A stretch of DNA of 64,000 nucleotides, taken from NCBI GenBank assembly GCA_016987375.1, contig PJRA01000172.1:235450-299449 (forward strand), read 5' to 3'. Below the pieces are notes generated by a model, which saw only the letters and a program-made list of their open reading frames with translations, made no database searches and was not told the origin of the DNA. Positions 10,292-21,554 of the stretch are shown here, piece by piece. This DNA is from Brachionus koreanus. Its lineage: Eukaryota > Rotifera > Eurotatoria > Ploima > Brachionidae. A program made the translations under genes and the position numbers. Within the stretch, counting starts at the first letter, position 1. Every line of letters begins with the position of its first letter.

Positions 10292-10600
10292 GCCCGTATA
10301 GCCGAGTGGTTTGTGTGTTAGTCATGCAAGCAGAGGGTGAAGGGTTCAAAACCCACTGAGGGTGGAAAAATCTTCAAAATGTCTGTGCAATATGGGGCGC
10401 ATATTTAAACCCCTTTCATCAAAAAATAACTTTTTTATTAACTATCACCTAAAATAATAGTAAACAAAGTTCTTAATCGTGTGGGACGTCCTGTAGGGAC
10501 CAATTAAAAAAATTGGCTACTTTAATATCAACAAAAGAAAAACACAGCTTGCTGGCGAGACACCGATTTCTAAGCGAACAAGATCCAAAAACTTTAAATC
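10292..10600 (+). mobile_element. tRNA-derived SINE (or tRNA pseudogene with repeat body)
   Basis: The 5' 75 bases look like a degenerate tRNA. An RNA polymerase III A box (TAGCCGAGTGG, 10299-10309) and a near-perfect B box (GGTTCAAAACC, from 10343) are separated by about 35 bp, and the T stem pairs (GGG with CCC). The acceptor stem does not close, so it is not a functional tRNA. About 230 bp of non-tRNA sequence follows, including TGGGACGTCCTGTAGGGACC. That order (pol III promoter head, unrelated body) defines a SINE. The 3' boundary is approximate. It lies next to a LINE 3' end, which might supply the retrotransposition machinery. Confidence 0.65.
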
Positions 10601-11059
10601 TTAATAAGAAATATTTGCGAATATTTTTATTTTTATACCTTCAATTTTGTATTTTGTTACTTGAATCAATAAATTAATTTTTTCTAGATTGTGTTTCATT
10701 ATAAAGAAATTTAGATTAAATGTAGGAATAAAATATTTTGTTGTAACACAGTGTAGGAATAGTCACTCCGTTTTATTAACTGAATAAAATTTTTGATCAA
10801 TTTTCAATTTGCTCTTTTTTCTCAAAAATTTAAAATGCGTATTTTCGTTTCATTTTCAATTCACACATTCTTTAAACATTTAAAACTTTAAAATTTCAAA
10901 TTAAATAAAAATAGCTATGCAATACAATAGCGCATTTTAAATTTTTTAGAAAAAAGTTATTTCTCTATGTTTTGATTAAAACCTATCAGTGATAAAATAA
11001 AGTTATCAGTGAGGCAATGAGGCAACACTAGAACAAAAATGACTGTAAAAATATTTTAA

Positions 11060-11230
11060 TCTTTGTTCTAATTTTGCACAAATGATTCTGTAAATTGAAA
11101 AAATTTGTATGAGTGAATTCTAAGGTATGCAAAAAATGCTGTGCTACTTTTTGCATTTTTTTTCTAGTCTTTTTAATCTAATATCAATAAAGCGATTTTT
11201 AAATGTTGAAACTTTTTCCAAGTTTTTTAA
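11060..11230. repeat. One-armed MITE fragment (copy 2 of the 7329 family)
   Basis: The series TTTTGCACAAATGATTCTGT, a TTTGTATGAGTGAATTCTAA block and ATGCAAAAAATGCTGTGC follows the order of the left arm and centre of the elements at 7329 and 24711. No clear right arm was found. Confidence 0.5.
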
Positions 11231-11489
11231 TAAGTAAAAAAAATGCTGAAGTCGCCAAAGGCATTTTCTGTTTTTTTATTTTCACAATTCAATTTGGCTT
11301 GGCAAAAAAATTTAGCATAATAAGACAATCAATAGTAATAAAGCCTTACTTATACGCTTAAGTTGTTAATGCTTTAATTAAAGTGATGATTTTTTTTTAG
11401 CAATTTGCAAAAATAATTCATTTATTTTAAATTAATTAGAAAAATATATTAAAAAAAATAAAAACAAAACAAAATATTGTTAAAACGAA

Positions 11490-13634
11490 TTAAAAAGTGG
11501 TTTTTTCTATTGTATTCCCCTTGATTTTTTTATCAATTTGATTATTTGAAGTAAAACTTTGATTTACTATAAATGTTTTAGCCCTAGTAAACGAATTGCC
11601 CAAAGGTGAAGAAGAATTCATTTGTTTGTGAGAAAGATTGTTGGAAATTTTTGTGGACTCATTGAGTCCTACATGATTGCCAAATTTACTTCCAGATCCA
11701 TTTGACATGTTATTTCTTAGCAATGGAAGAGCCGAATTGGTTCGCCTAAAGTCAAAATCCAAATTGCTTATATTTGTCAAATGACCATTATTTTTTAATT
11801 TTATCTTACTGAGGTCATTTAACCCATTTTGATGTGCATATGATGACTTGAGTGATTTTAAATTTGACTTTAAACTATTGTTCAAATAATAATTTACGTC
11901 TTTTAAAGCTATGAGTTGATTTACAGAATTCATGGTGGCAGTTTTGCTTAGTGAATGATTTTTTGTATCGACACTGTTTTTAAGATTTGAATCAGAAGCA
12001 AAACTCGATGAAGAGTTATTGTTAAAAATAGTTTTTTCCAATTGGGATCTTAAAAAACTAGGCTCTCTAGCCATATTATCATCTTGTTTTAAAAATACAA
12101 ATTTGGTCGGCTTTTTCATCAAATTAAGAGTCAGATCATTTTCTTTTGAAGAATCATTTCTCTTTATTTTTGATTTAGCTTCATCAGAATGCTTCGAATA
12201 GGTATTTTTGGCTTGTTTGGCATTTCTAGAGGCTGATTGAATAATTTTGGGACCTTTTGTAAAATTGATGCTTGAACAATTTGTTTTCATATCATCTAGG
12301 CTCTCAATTTTGTCCTGCTCGTCAAAATGAAAAGTCTGAGAGCGCTGCTGGCCAAAAAGATTTGGATGAACATTTCGACTAGCTGCAGACGACTCTCGTT
12401 TGGATAGCTTTTGGCTGAAATTATTATTTCCGACCAAACTCAAAAAATTCTGTGTTCTATTTTCGGGCTGGGTTTTGTTCGGATGAACAGTCAACTTGAC
12501 AACTTGTAAATGGTTATTCAAATTGTGATTTCTAATGTTTCTTTTCAAGTCATTTGTAATTGTCTGATCTGATTGAATTTGTTTCAAATGAGTTTTGGCC
12601 GATTTAGCTCTGGTAGGTGAATCGTCAACATTTGGGGTCTCAGATGCCTCGCTAAAATCAAAATTGGCGTTAATGAGAGGTGAATCGGGCTCATCTTCAC
12701 TTAATGATCCATGTGCTTGTTCCTCTATGCTTACCATTAAATCATTTCTATCGAATGACTTGCATTTTTCAACAGTGAGAAAATTGGTCAAATTTGGAAT
12801 TAAATGGACCTTTAGAAGATTGTCATTAAAGCTGACTTTTTTTTTCACTCTGCCTGCACTGCTGCTAGATAAAAGACCTGCTGATTTTGAACCATCGTAA
12901 TTTTGTGATGCTGTGCTTATTGATTTAAGAGTTTGTGGTGATTTGCTACGTTCATAATCTTTGTAATCAATGTTGTTTACCTTAATAGCCATTATGGGAG
13001 AATTTGGATCATTTGGTGATGAACTTTTAGAAGAAAAGCTGGGTATTGGTGATAGAGTATCTACATAATTTTTAGGTGTTTCGTTTATATTGTCAAAATG
13101 GCTTAAATTATTAACAGTTAAATTTGATACTGCGGTGTTTTCAATGCCAGATTTGGGTCTTTCTTTGAAAGCATGATCAGTCTCATTTGAGGATTTGATG
13201 CTTACTACTTGGGTTGAAGCAAAAGTTTTTTCGTTTGAAGAAGCTTTGACCGAAAAATTTGGATCTGAAAGAGACAAAGGAGACGTTAAGCGGTTTTTTT
13301 TGTCCGTGCTAATGTCTTTTTCCAAATCTGAGGCTTTGCGTGTGAGAATATTGACTATTTGTCCACTAGAAACAGGCCGATTAAAGTTGTTCAATTGACT
13401 GCCATTGGCTATGTGAGTTGCCTGTGGCGTCAGATTGGGAAAAAAAGTGCTCGAGTGAGAAGTGGAGGCTGAAGAAACTCTTGGGCTAGATCGGGCGCTC
13501 AATTTTGCTTGAGATTTTGGCTCATAACTACTGTTTTGTGCTTGTGAATTCATTGTTTTTTTCAGATTTTGATTCATAATGCTCACATTTTCACTATTAT
13601 TCATTGAGTTCAAGATTATTATTGAACTTGCCAT
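11490..13634 (-). CDS. Unknown 714-aa Ser/Asn-rich disordered protein with a PP1-docking-like motif
   Basis: One long intronless open frame; the first ATG is at 13634 (MASSIIILNSMNN). No family recognised. Composition is dominated by Ser, Asn, Lys and Thr with no hydrophobic segment, so most of it should be disordered and cytosolic or nuclear. Around residues 262-268 it carries KKKVSF directly followed by NDNLLKVHLIPN. KVSF fits the RVxF motif that binds protein phosphatase 1, and the hydrophobic continuation is the only stretch that looks folded or conserved. Several SP/TP sites (SSPNDPNSPI, DSPTRAKS) suggest proline-directed phosphorylation. Absence of introns over 2.1 kb is exceptional here. 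More than 4 kb of gene-poor DNA lies upstream and may hold its control region. Confidence 0.75.
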   Translation of the reverse strand: MASSIIILNSMNNSENVSIMNQNLKKTMNSQAQNSSYEPKSQAKLSARSSPRVSSASTSHSSTFFPNLTPQATHIANGSQLNNFNRPVSSGQIVNILTRKASDLEKDISTDKKNRLTSPLSLSDPNFSVKASSNEKTFASTQVVSIKSSNETDHAFKERPKSGIENTAVSNLTVNNLSHFDNINETPKNYVDTLSPIPSFSSKSSSPNDPNSPIMAIKVNNIDYKDYERSKSPQTLKSISTASQNYDGSKSAGLLSSSSAGRVKKKVSFNDNLLKVHLIPNLTNFLTVEKCKSFDRNDLMVSIEEQAHGSLSEDEPDSPLINANFDFSEASETPNVDDSPTRAKSAKTHLKQIQSDQTITNDLKRNIRNHNLNNHLQVVKLTVHPNKTQPENRTQNFLSLVGNNNFSQKLSKRESSAASRNVHPNLFGQQRSQTFHFDEQDKIESLDDMKTNCSSINFTKGPKIIQSASRNAKQAKNTYSKHSDEAKSKIKRNDSSKENDLTLNLMKKPTKFVFLKQDDNMAREPSFLRSQLEKTIFNNNSSSSFASDSNLKNSVDTKNHSLSKTATMNSVNQLIALKDVNYYLNNSLKSNLKSLKSSYAHQNGLNDLSKIKLKNNGHLTNISNLDFDFRRTNSALPLLRNNMSNGSGSKFGNHVGLNESTKISNNLSHKQMNSSSPLGNSFTRAKTFIVNQSFTSNNQIDKKIKGNTIEKTTF

Positions 13635-16600
13635 ATTATCTAACAATTTGCTCTATAAATTCGATCAAAACTCATCATTTATTTGATCTTGATTTCAAAA
13701 AAAAAATTGATGATTGGCAAATTTTGTTAAAATAAGATTTATTTTAGATTAAAACAATATTTTAGATAAATTTTTTGAATAAAAATTTAAAAAAAGGATT
13801 AGACCAAAACTTATTTCTAATCTTTGAGATTACTTTCATTTAGTTTAATTATATTGCTTGGTAACGCCAAAAAAATTCAATGATTTCCAATATCTTTGAT
13901 TAAGAATTTTTTAATTCAAACAAATAGTTTCCTTTTTTATTATTAATAAAATGAAGTAATTTTTTTCAAATTTATTTTTCCAATATGAAGCAAATTTAAG
14001 TCCTAGTTTGCAAATGATCTAATAGTAATTTAATTTAATTTAAACAAAATGAATCGCTAAGTTAAATAAACGAATTAATTACCATATTTATTAAAGATGC
14101 CATATTGAAATATTGTTTAGAGAAATCCTAGAAATTAGTGAAAAATCAACAGTCTGCCAATTTTAAATATTTATTAATTCAATTTAAAAAGCAAAGCTCA
14201 AAGAAGAATTTGGCTACTGGAATTTTTTGGTTTTTAATATTTTCTGCATTCAATATCAATGTCTTGAATAAGAAAAAATCTATTTTCTTTATTGAAAATG
14301 CGTAAAATATCTGCAAAAATCATTTAAATTTATGTTTGAATGAAAAATCAATAAAAGTATCTATCGAACATTACGAAATTGATTATTCAATTTAAACAAA
14401 CATTGCCTATTACAACAAAAGCTAAATTATTTAAAATTAAAATAGTTTAAATAATTAATTTAAATAGAAACGAAAAGAGCAATGCTTAGAAATTCAGGAA
14501 AAAAGAAAACACTTAAACTTTGATATAATAAAAATTAAATTTGTTAAATTTTTCATTTACAAATGGTTTGGAATTAAAATAAACATGAAACTAAACTTAA
14601 CAACAGCGAGAGCATAAACTTGGATTAAAAAAATAGCATCATATTGAATTTAATTGTTTTGTTTAATCTGTGCGCAAGTGCTTTTCTAGGAAAATATTAA
14701 CCCGTCTTTGCTTAATTGGTGATTTGGAATATTTCATGCCAAAAAGCCTAGGCAAATAAAGCCCAAAATCCTATCACTAAACACGGAAATTAAGTATTTT
14801 GTAATCAATAACCTGTTTCTTGTTTCGACTCATAAACCTTGATAACCAACTTCATGCTGATAAATCTCTTAACTAAAATATAGTTATTAACCTGAACACA
14901 TTGGAGTCCTTTTTGAAAACAAGCTAAAATTTAAGCAAAAATTTTCTAAGCAATAAATCATTAAATTAGTTTTATTTTTTTTACTGAAATCAGGTTCAAA
15001 ATTCAGGTATTTAGAAATCCAGCTGGGATAAATGCAGATAAACTATAACAAATTTTTACTTAGAAAAAGCTGTTTAAGTTAAAAAGATAGCTTACTAAAA
15101 AAAATTGCTAAATAACCTACCACTATTTGTTTTTTTTATTCAATATCCTTTGTTAGTATAGTTAAGCTTTTTAAATACATTGGAAAAGTTTTAAAAACAA
15201 TATCTCAACATCTACGGTTAACCTTTCAAAAATTTGAAACTAATAATAAAAAAGCATACTCTTTTTGTTCAACTCGATTTTTGAATATCAACTCATGTAA
15301 TAGGATATGCACAAGAAGATATGATCATGTCGCTTAGCCAACATAACTAAAAAACGAAATAAAAAATTAACTTAGTCAAATTTTTACTGAAATCTATTAC
15401 GATATATTTAGAAATTTTTAGATTAAATTAATTTTACTAAGCAAAAAAAAATTTAAATTACCCAAAGCTAAAAAGGCCTAATTTTATTATAAATTTATTC
15501 TTTTGTCAAGAAGCAATTAGTGAATTCAAAAATCCTTGGCTGAAAGTCAAATGGTGAAGCCCAAAAAAATTCTAAATAAAAACAATAATTAAAGCTTTTT
15601 CTTTTAAATTTGTTTTCAAAATTTAAAATAAAGATTAAAGTCAACATCGATCAAAATTTGTACAATATTTTATCTGATTTTTTAGTAAATTAAATCCCAA
15701 CAAAAAATTATTAAAAATAGCTGGTAAGTACTTAATGATTGTGAATAAAAATCCATGGTTACTTGTACAATTATTTTTACATTTACCAATTTTCAAAAAC
15801 TAATAGTATTGAGCTTAATATTGCGCAATTGAAAAACTAAAATTTTAACCAAAACTTCTTCAAAAACTTCAAAATAGTCTTATTAAATTTGATTTTTTTT
15901 TCAAATGAATTAATTTAGTTCAGTCTATTTTAAAAGCTTAACATTGAATAAAATATCTTAAAGATTACTTAATTAAAATTAATTGCCAAAATGACATTGA
16001 ATATTTTCATAAAGTTTCGTCAAAGTAAAAGAAAATTTTTTTCATTAATAAATTTTATCATCATCTAAAAATAAGTAAATTTGTTAATTTTTTTCTAAAA
16101 CACCTCGAGCAATAATGATTTATTTTATTTATCAAGAAAACTGAAAATTTTAAGCTAGTTGTTCAAGGCAATAAACGAATATCTGACGCAAATTACTATG
16201 AGAAAATATTTGTCTAAAAAACTAAACATTTAATTACATCTGTGAAAAAAAGAGCTATTTTGAATAAAGTTGATAAAAAATCCTTATTATTAAATTTACT
16301 TTCTAACTAAAAATAATGTTCTAAATTTTTAAAAATTTACAATAAAAACAAAATTCACATTTTTTTTTAAATAAAAAAATGCTTTAAATTTAGGGGAAAT
16401 TAATACAGCAATTCAATAATCTAAATTAAAATTGAGATTAAGCATTAACCATTTAGTTTAATTTTAAATATGTTATTTTAGCTAAAACATTTTTTTCTTT
16501 AACAACAAACTTTTTGTACATTTTCTCAATTGAATGTAAAAGCAAACCCACGCTTTAAATTTTTCATATCTAAAACTCTCATTTTTTTAATAAAAATTGA

Positions 16601-17940
16601 TTTCTAATCTATTTTACTTTGGAAAAAATTCATCACAATTCAAACAAAATTCATTTCAAAAAATTCTAATTAATTTGAAAAAATAAAATAAAATGTAAAT
16701 AAATTTATTCTAAAATTTTTTTCATCTCATTTATTTTGTATTTCCTCTATTCAAATATTTATTTTGACTTTGATTTATTCCATAATTATTTTTTTAAAAA
16801 TAAATTTAATGAAAAAAATTTTATTTATTTTTTTAAGCATAACAAAATGAAAAACTTAATTTTTTTTGGTTCGGTTTGAAAAATAAATTTATTTATTTTA
16901 TAAACTGGATGATTTAAGCATTCATAGAATGATTGATGACTTTTAAAATCTTCTCTAACTCAAAATCAACAGAATTCTTATTAATGACAAATATCCGTAT
17001 GTTTCCGTTTAAGACTCAAAAACTATTATCTTCAATTTAATTAAATTGTTTATAAAATTTCCATTTCAATTATTGTAAGACATTAAAATAAGCTTTCTCA
17101 ATATACTACAAAAGATAAGACATTATGTTATATAATATTTTACATAATCGAAATAAAAACGTAAACAATAAGTTAAAAAAAATATGTCTATAACATTTAA
17201 GATTTTTAAAAAAATAAAAACATAGACTTTTTTGATTGAATATACATAATTTATTTTTATTTAATATTGCTCGAACTATATATACTTATTGATTAAAAAT
17301 CACAGCCTTTTCATGTTAAACATTCGATCTTGACTATTCATTGAATGATGGTTAACTTAGTAAAATGATATTTCTTATTAAAAATAAATTTTTTGAAACG
17401 AAAATAGAAATATGCATTTTAGTGTGTAATAGAGTAAAATTATCTTTGGATATCTGAAGTAGGGACATATATTTAAAAGAAAATAATTTTTAATACTTTT
17501 TATTTTAGTATTAAAGAAAAATATACAATAAATATTAAAAAAATAAACTCGATTTAAAATTATAAACACTATTTTTTTAAAAGCATTTATGCTTTTATTT
17601 TACTGGCACATTATATTTTAGCTTAATCGATTTTTTACTTAGTTTAGGAAATTTTCACATCAAAAATTAATGATTAATTAATTTTAGTAATAAACTATTC
17701 AAACAATATAAAAACTTAAAGCGCTTTTATTGCGAATTTTAATCATATACTTTATTGAAATTCTGGTTTAATTAGTAAAAAGAAAATCTAAGCTTATTGA
17801 TTATTTTTTATTCTCTCTAAAAATTTAGACAAAATTTGCCAAAAATAAAAAAATTTTTTGTTGGGAAAATTAAAAAAAAAAGTTTTTCCAAGTATAAAAT
17901 GTTGAATATATTTATTTTCCCTCAAGATTTTGTTAAAAAC
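13635..17940. other. 4.3-kb gene-poor AT-rich region
   Basis: No exon-like segment, tRNA or clear inverted repeat was seen. Open frames here (for example 17378-17569 on the minus strand) are Phe/Ile/Tyr/Lys-rich translations of AT-rich DNA. As the region upstream of the 714-aa gene and downstream of F8A, it could contain regulatory DNA, but nothing specific is visible. Confidence 0.4.
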
Positions 17941-18981
17941 TTATTGAGAGAGCAAATCATCAGTGTAGGATGAATTGAATATTTTGTCTATTATCAAATT
18001 AAGAATATAATTTTGAATATCAGTTAGGTGCGGCCAGAGCTCTTTTTGAAGAGTATGCAATGAATTGGTATCATTAGATTGGCATGCCATAACAAATGAT
18101 TGCAGCAAGATAAATACATTTCTATTCATACAAATGACAGGCAGATAGTTAGTGGTTGAATTAGCAAGAGTCTGAAATGAATTATATGCTTCAATTGTCT
18201 GCTTGTGTTCTGGCTGTAGCTTTGTGGGACTCGAATAGATTAGTAGAAGAAGCTTGGAAATATCTGCTTGTGTCAATAATTTAGTCCATAAACCTTGAGG
18301 TTTAGAGTAAAATGAATTTAGATTAGTTAAATCACTGCCTCTAAACGAGCCTGATCTGTTCGAACTAATCAAATAAATGCTGCAAATAGAGTTTGTTATT
18401 TCAGTGTAAATTCTTAGAGCTGTTAAGTAGTCGCAAGTGAAAACTTTGAGAGCAGCTAATTTAAGTTGAATTAAAACTACTTGAAGTTGCTGGCTCGATT
18501 CAGAATTACTAGACAATGATATTGCACGCTCATAGTATGGTATAGCTTCAAAATACTTTTCATATTTTAAAGCGAGGATATCGGCTAGTTCAACACACAA
18601 TTTAGCAGATAAAGTTCTTTCATTTTGATCACAGTTTAACCTAATTAGCTCATCGTAAATAGACATGACACTAAGCAAATCTTCATTAAATGTTATATTA
18701 TTTGATTCGATGGCTGTGGCTGTTTCTGATTGAAGGTAGTTTTTTGCCGCGTTTTGCAGAGCAGCTGATTCAGACACAAAATTACCTACACTGTGATAAC
18801 ATTTTGCCACTTGTTGCCAACATGCCGCAGATAAGCTGAATGATTCTTCTTGGTCTAATTGTTTGCTCAATGCAGTATACTCATCGATGGCGTCAGTTAC
18901 ATTAGGTTTTCTAAGAAATTTTTTTTTCAATTTTTCTGATATTGATTTAAATGCTAAATTGTAGTCATAATTCACGTCCAT
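17941..18981 (-). CDS. F8A1: HAP40 (40-kDa huntingtin-associated protein, F8A)
   Basis: Intronless, 346 aa (human about 371). The N-terminus SEKLKKKFLRKPNVTDAIDE is nearly identical to the family signature KLKKRFLRKPNV. TPR-like helical pairs follow (YFEAIPYYERAISL, CDYLTALRIYTEI). The end matches HAP40: KLQPEHKQTIEAY, FILLQSFVMACQ and KELWPHLTDIQ. HAP40 binds and stabilises huntingtin and has been linked to Rab5 endosome motility. The ATG is three bases after the TMEM234 stop codon, in the same frame, so the two proteins probably share a transcript. Lack of introns beside an intron-rich partner would fit an ancient retrocopy; human F8A is also intronless. Confidence 0.95.
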   Translation of the reverse strand: MDVNYDYNLAFKSISEKLKKKFLRKPNVTDAIDEYTALSKQLDQEESFSLSAACWQQVAKCYHSVGNFVSESAALQNAAKNYLQSETATAIESNNITFNEDLLSVMSIYDELIRLNCDQNERTLSAKLCVELADILALKYEKYFEAIPYYERAISLSSNSESSQQLQVVLIQLKLAALKVFTCDYLTALRIYTEITNSICSIYLISSNRSGSFRGSDLTNLNSFYSKPQGLWTKLLTQADISKLLLLIYSSPTKLQPEHKQTIEAYNSFQTLANSTTNYLPVICMNRNVFILLQSFVMACQSNDTNSLHTLQKELWPHLTDIQNYILNLIIDKIFNSSYTDDLLSQ

Positions 18982-18984
18982 TAT

Positions 18985-21176
18985 TTAATAGCTAGCTGAA
19001 GCACAAATACTAACACCCAATAAGACAAAAAATAGGCCTAAAAACACTCCTATTTAAATAAAAAAGCTTGTTAATCATTTTTTGTTTAGAAAATAATATT
19101 GCTAATAAATTACTGAAATTCAAAGTTTCTTCGCCGATTATTATACCAGTAATTGTTGTAAATAAAAGTGTAAGTGAATTTGTAATGGGAACAACTAATG
19201 ACAAATCTTAAAAATTAATAATTTAAATTTAATTTAAAATTTAAAAGCGAGTCCAAAATCATTTATTTCTAAATTATTAATTAAAAATTAAATTTTTTAG
19301 CTTTTTTTTTTACAAATATTTTGTTGTTTTTTGAATCACTGGTGAATGATAAAGAAGGGTGTACCTTAACAACAGAAAAAGAAGACGCACAAAGATGGGT
19401 AGAACACTTTAAATAAGTTCTAAATAGAGTGTTTATATCCTGAACCTGCTAGTACAGATCTTTAATATTGATACACAAGAACCAACGAAGAAAGAAATAT
19501 TTAAAGCAGTAAAGACTCTAAAAAACATTTCGACTGAAATGTTGAAAGGGGATCGAGGAATCTCTGTAGATATATTGTAAAACCTGTTCAGAAAAGTATC
19601 GTCACAATAGCAAATTCCAGAAGATTGGTCAAAAGGATTGGTTGTCAAATTTCCACAGAAAAGTTGGACAGGAGTTACCCTGCCAAAAATAGCAAAATAA
19701 GTGTTCGGTAGTAGTGTGATTCTGGACAGAATTAAAGTTCAATGTATGTTAACTTCAAAGACTTTCTCAAAGTCTTTGAAAATGTCAATAGAAAAACTCT
19801 TTGGACCATACTTAGATTTTATGGTATACCCCAGAAAATTGTTAACTTGATAAAAATCTTCTGCGAAGAATTCGAGTATAGTATAATTCTGGAAAAAGGC
19901 CAATCTGAAAGCTGCAAAGTAAATACAGTAGTAAGACAAGAATGCGTACTCTCTCCAACTTTAATCCTGGTCTTAATAGACTATGTCATGAAGAAATTAA
20001 CTGCTAATCCAAGAGGTATTCAGTGTGAGTCTTATCACAAGACTTGTAGACCTGGACTTTGCAGATGATCTTGTGTAATTAGCGATTGAATAATGCCAAA
20101 ACCAACTGGACTTTAAATAAACGGGACCAAAACAAAAGTAATTTGCATAAACACAGAACTTAGCAACCAGATAAACATTTAAGTTGAATGAAAATCATCA
20201 GCACGACTATGGGTTCACACATAGGCATGGAGAATAGACTGTCGAAAGCAGAAAGTTTCTTTGCAAGACTCAAATAAGTATGAAAATATACCAGCTATAG
20301 CAATAAAACAAAGCTAAATATGTATAATGGTATAGTGAAAGCAACACTAACATATGGTAGTGAATGCTTGGGGATGTCTGAAGCTGACAGAAAAAGTATC
20401 AAAAATATACATTCCACACTTCTAGCTTAAGAAGAATAAAAAAATACACTGGCCTGATACAATAGCAAATAATTAGCTATTCAATGTACACCGCAAGGTA
20501 AGAGAAAAGTAGGAAGACCAGCAATGACTTAGAGAGCAAAAATTATGAAAGAGCTCATTGAAATGGGTAAATTATGGGGTGAATCAGGGGTAAAGGCAAA
20601 AGATCGACTTGAGCGGAAATCAAAAATAATGACCCTATGCTTTATACCTAAGAAGCGTATAAGGAAAATAAAATATTCATTGTATATAAAGTATTTTAGA
20701 GAAAAAATCGTTAGCTGCCTTGCTATTTTAGTTATATAATATTAAAAGATAAACTCTCAAATTTATCATTTTATAAAATTATCAAATTTATTTTAAAAAA
20801 AAAGTTTTCAAATCAATTTTTTTGTGATTAGAATAAATTTAATTTTCAAAATTTCAATCTAAATAAATGATCTTGGATACGTTACAGGTCTTGATGAATT
20901 TTACTTGCATACGCTAGCGCAATGTAGAAAAGAATCGAACCAATTTGATTTAAGAGAAAAGGTATTAAATACTTGAAATGGATTTAAATTATTTTTAAAG
21001 TAAAATTTTTAAAAATAACTTACATCAAAATTTGTGAACAAATATTTAAATTCTAAATATGTTTTAGTTATAAAATTGTTGGCTTTTATTTTCTCTAGTC
21101 CAGCAGTTCCTTTTCGTATAAACGGATTCGTAATACCCCACAATAAAGACGAAAAAAATACTAATACCAGTTGCAT
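18985..21176 (-). CDS. TMEM234: TMEM234-like DMT-type membrane protein
   Basis: Minus-strand exons 21024-21176, 20905-20971, 19114-19206 and 18985-19049 (125 aa, phases 0/1/1, all GT-AG). It matches TMEM234 throughout: LLWGITNPFIRKGTAGLEKI, IPFLLNQIGSILFYIALAYA, LSLVVPITNSLTLLF then TTITGIIIGEE, and VFLGLFFVLLGVSICASASY at the end. Four hydrophobic helices are visible, as expected for this half-size relative of drug/metabolite transporters. Vertebrate TMEM234 has been linked to the kidney filtration barrier; molecular function is unknown. The 1.7-kb second intron (20904-19207) holds an antisense dead LINE and is far longer than others here. The stop TAA is followed by ATA and then the HAP40 ATG. 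Confidence 0.93.
19340..20740 (+). mobile_element. Dead non-LTR retrotransposon inside a TMEM234 intron
   Basis: Plus-strand pol fragments in order. Linker upstream of RT: TLTTEKEDAQRWVEHFK. RT palm and fingers: VNFKDFLKVFENVNRKTLW, then FYGIPQKIVNLIKIFCEEF and TVVRQECVLSPT (family VRQGC.LSP). Next GIQCESY. Thumb: LTYGSECLGMSE. C-terminus: GKRKVGRPAMT, then MKELIEMGKLWGESGVKAKD. Stops and frameshifts are scattered, and the YADD/FADD box is damaged (LDFADDL frame-shifted near 20055). It is antisense to TMEM234 and is not disrupting its exons. The style (GIPQKIV, VGRP.KTW) fits RTE- or CR1-related LINEs; clade not settled. A 3' fragment of the same type is at 51630-51840. Confidence 0.85.
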
Positions 21177-21554
21177 TAGATCTAAAGTAAGAATTTAGTC
21201 GTGAATAGATATATTTTAAAATTGACTTTCATAAACCGTAATTAATGTTAAAAATGGTAATAATTTTTTTATAAAGATTTAATTTCGCAGAACCAATTTT
21301 AAAAATTTGGGGCTTGTCAAATTCATGACCAAATGGTCACATATTTTACTTCAAAAATTCAAATAATTAATTTTATGATCAACTGGTCTCAAAATTTTCC
21401 AATAAAAATTATAAAGTAAATTTTGTGAACAAAATTTTTCACTCTGAAATTTTTTTTTCTGGTCATGTGATTAATTACAAATTTTGAATGTAAATTTTAT
21501 GAACAATTATGTAATCTAAACTATTTTAAATTGAATTGTAAAATTATTATTTAA
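21177..21554. other. TMEM234 upstream region
   Basis: AT-rich DNA between the TMEM234 start and the TTAA-flanked element. It contains short partly palindromic repeats such as ATGACCAAATGGTCA near 21325. No gene seen. Confidence 0.3.

Noticed and set aside
10292..10364. Functional tRNA gene
   Set aside because: A and B boxes and the T arm are present, but the 5' and 3' ends do not pair into an acceptor stem, so a tRNA-derived SINE fits better.
12019..13398. Plus-strand open frames inside 11490-13634
   Set aside because: Antisense shadows of the 714-aa gene; no independent coding signal.
17378..17569. 63-codon minus-strand open frame
   Set aside because: Composition (Phe, Ile, Tyr, Lys) is that of translated AT-rich noncoding DNA; no splice partners and no family resemblance.
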